Assembly: GCF_004136015.1 (NCBI RefSeq)
Contig: NZ_CP024866.1
Location: 4,311,776 to 4,344,534, forward strand
Direction of reading: 5' to 3'
DNA length: 32,759 bases
Source of the DNA: Pseudomonas sp. ACM7
GTDB lineage: Bacteria; Pseudomonadota; Gammaproteobacteria; Pseudomonadales; Pseudomonadaceae
Both the position numbers and the translations under genes were made by a program. The notes beneath the pieces were generated by a model. The model made no database searches and was not told the DNA's origin. It worked only from the letters and a program-made list of their open reading frames with translations. This document shows positions 32,753 through 32,759 of the stretch, in pieces (the first letter of the stretch is position 1; every line of letters begins with the position of its first letter).

Positions 32753-32759
32753 GTATCAG

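Noticed and set aside
1..32759. CRISPR array, prophage, toxin-antitoxin or defence island
   Set aside because: I looked for regularly spaced direct repeats, integrase or phage genes and paired small toxin genes; all repeats found are inverted REPs and no such genes are present.

Overview
The window is chromosomal DNA of a fluorescent-type Pseudomonas (gammaproteobacterium). The evidence is the gene order bepA / tusA-like / perM-like // gcvR-like, bcp // dapA-bamC-MBL-purC-tRNA-Ser, which matches from memory the PA1005-PA1013 neighbourhood of P. aeruginosa, together with GC-rich codon use and many Pseudomonas-type REP palindromes (core GTGGGAGC...GCTCGCGA). Nearly all of it reads as core genome. 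The clearest mobile element is a group II intron at the left edge.

Layout. (1) 1-1811: a group II intron whose first base is the first base of the window. Domains V and VI and the 3' end are readable, but its reverse transcriptase/maturase gene carries an internal deletion and frameshift in the maturase (X) region. (2) 1835-9771: envelope and housekeeping block. Leftward bepA is divergent from a TusA-family sulfur carrier and an AI-2E/PerM-type membrane protein. Leftward gcvR-bcp is divergent from the rightward run dapA, bamC, a metallo-beta-lactamase-fold hydrolase and purC. tRNA-Ser(CGA), with its own promoter and terminator, closes the block. (3) 10091-12671: an MFS transporter, an unrecognised two-helix membrane protein, a YegP/DUF1508 protein and a small unknown protein. 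(4) 12903-19364: a LysR regulator, 5-carboxymethyl-2-hydroxymuconate isomerase, a second LysR regulator, an EamA exporter paired with a CynX/NimT-type MFS transporter, then a glutamine-synthetase-fold gamma-glutamylpolyamine synthetase candidate. (5) 19544-24529: EptA-type phosphoethanolamine transferase with a likely ColR site upstream, a SAM methyltransferase, the rnd-ycgL pair and a D-2-hydroxyacid dehydrogenase. (6) 24647-32659: nitroreductase, YcgN-type cysteine cluster protein, a peptidase-fold protein that has lost its zinc histidines, a DUF2892-like protein, a SpoU-family RNA methyltransferase, YajD-type HNH protein, a spermidine-synthase-like protein, a small Pro-rich exported protein, a lone cyclic-nucleotide-binding protein and oligopeptidase B (ptrB). 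REP doublets sit in most of the gaps of this last section.

How genes work together. BepA and BamC both serve outer-membrane protein assembly, and EptA modifies lipid A, so envelope upkeep recurs. DapA feeds lysine and peptidoglycan synthesis. Rnd, the SpoU methyltransferase and the tRNA belong to RNA metabolism. I see no defence island, CRISPR array, prophage or biosynthetic cluster, and no convincing new multi-gene system. The most interesting items are the damaged intron, the ColR-like box built into a terminator upstream of eptA, the pseudo-peptidase, several uncharacterised palindromes in promoter regions, and the different REP families.
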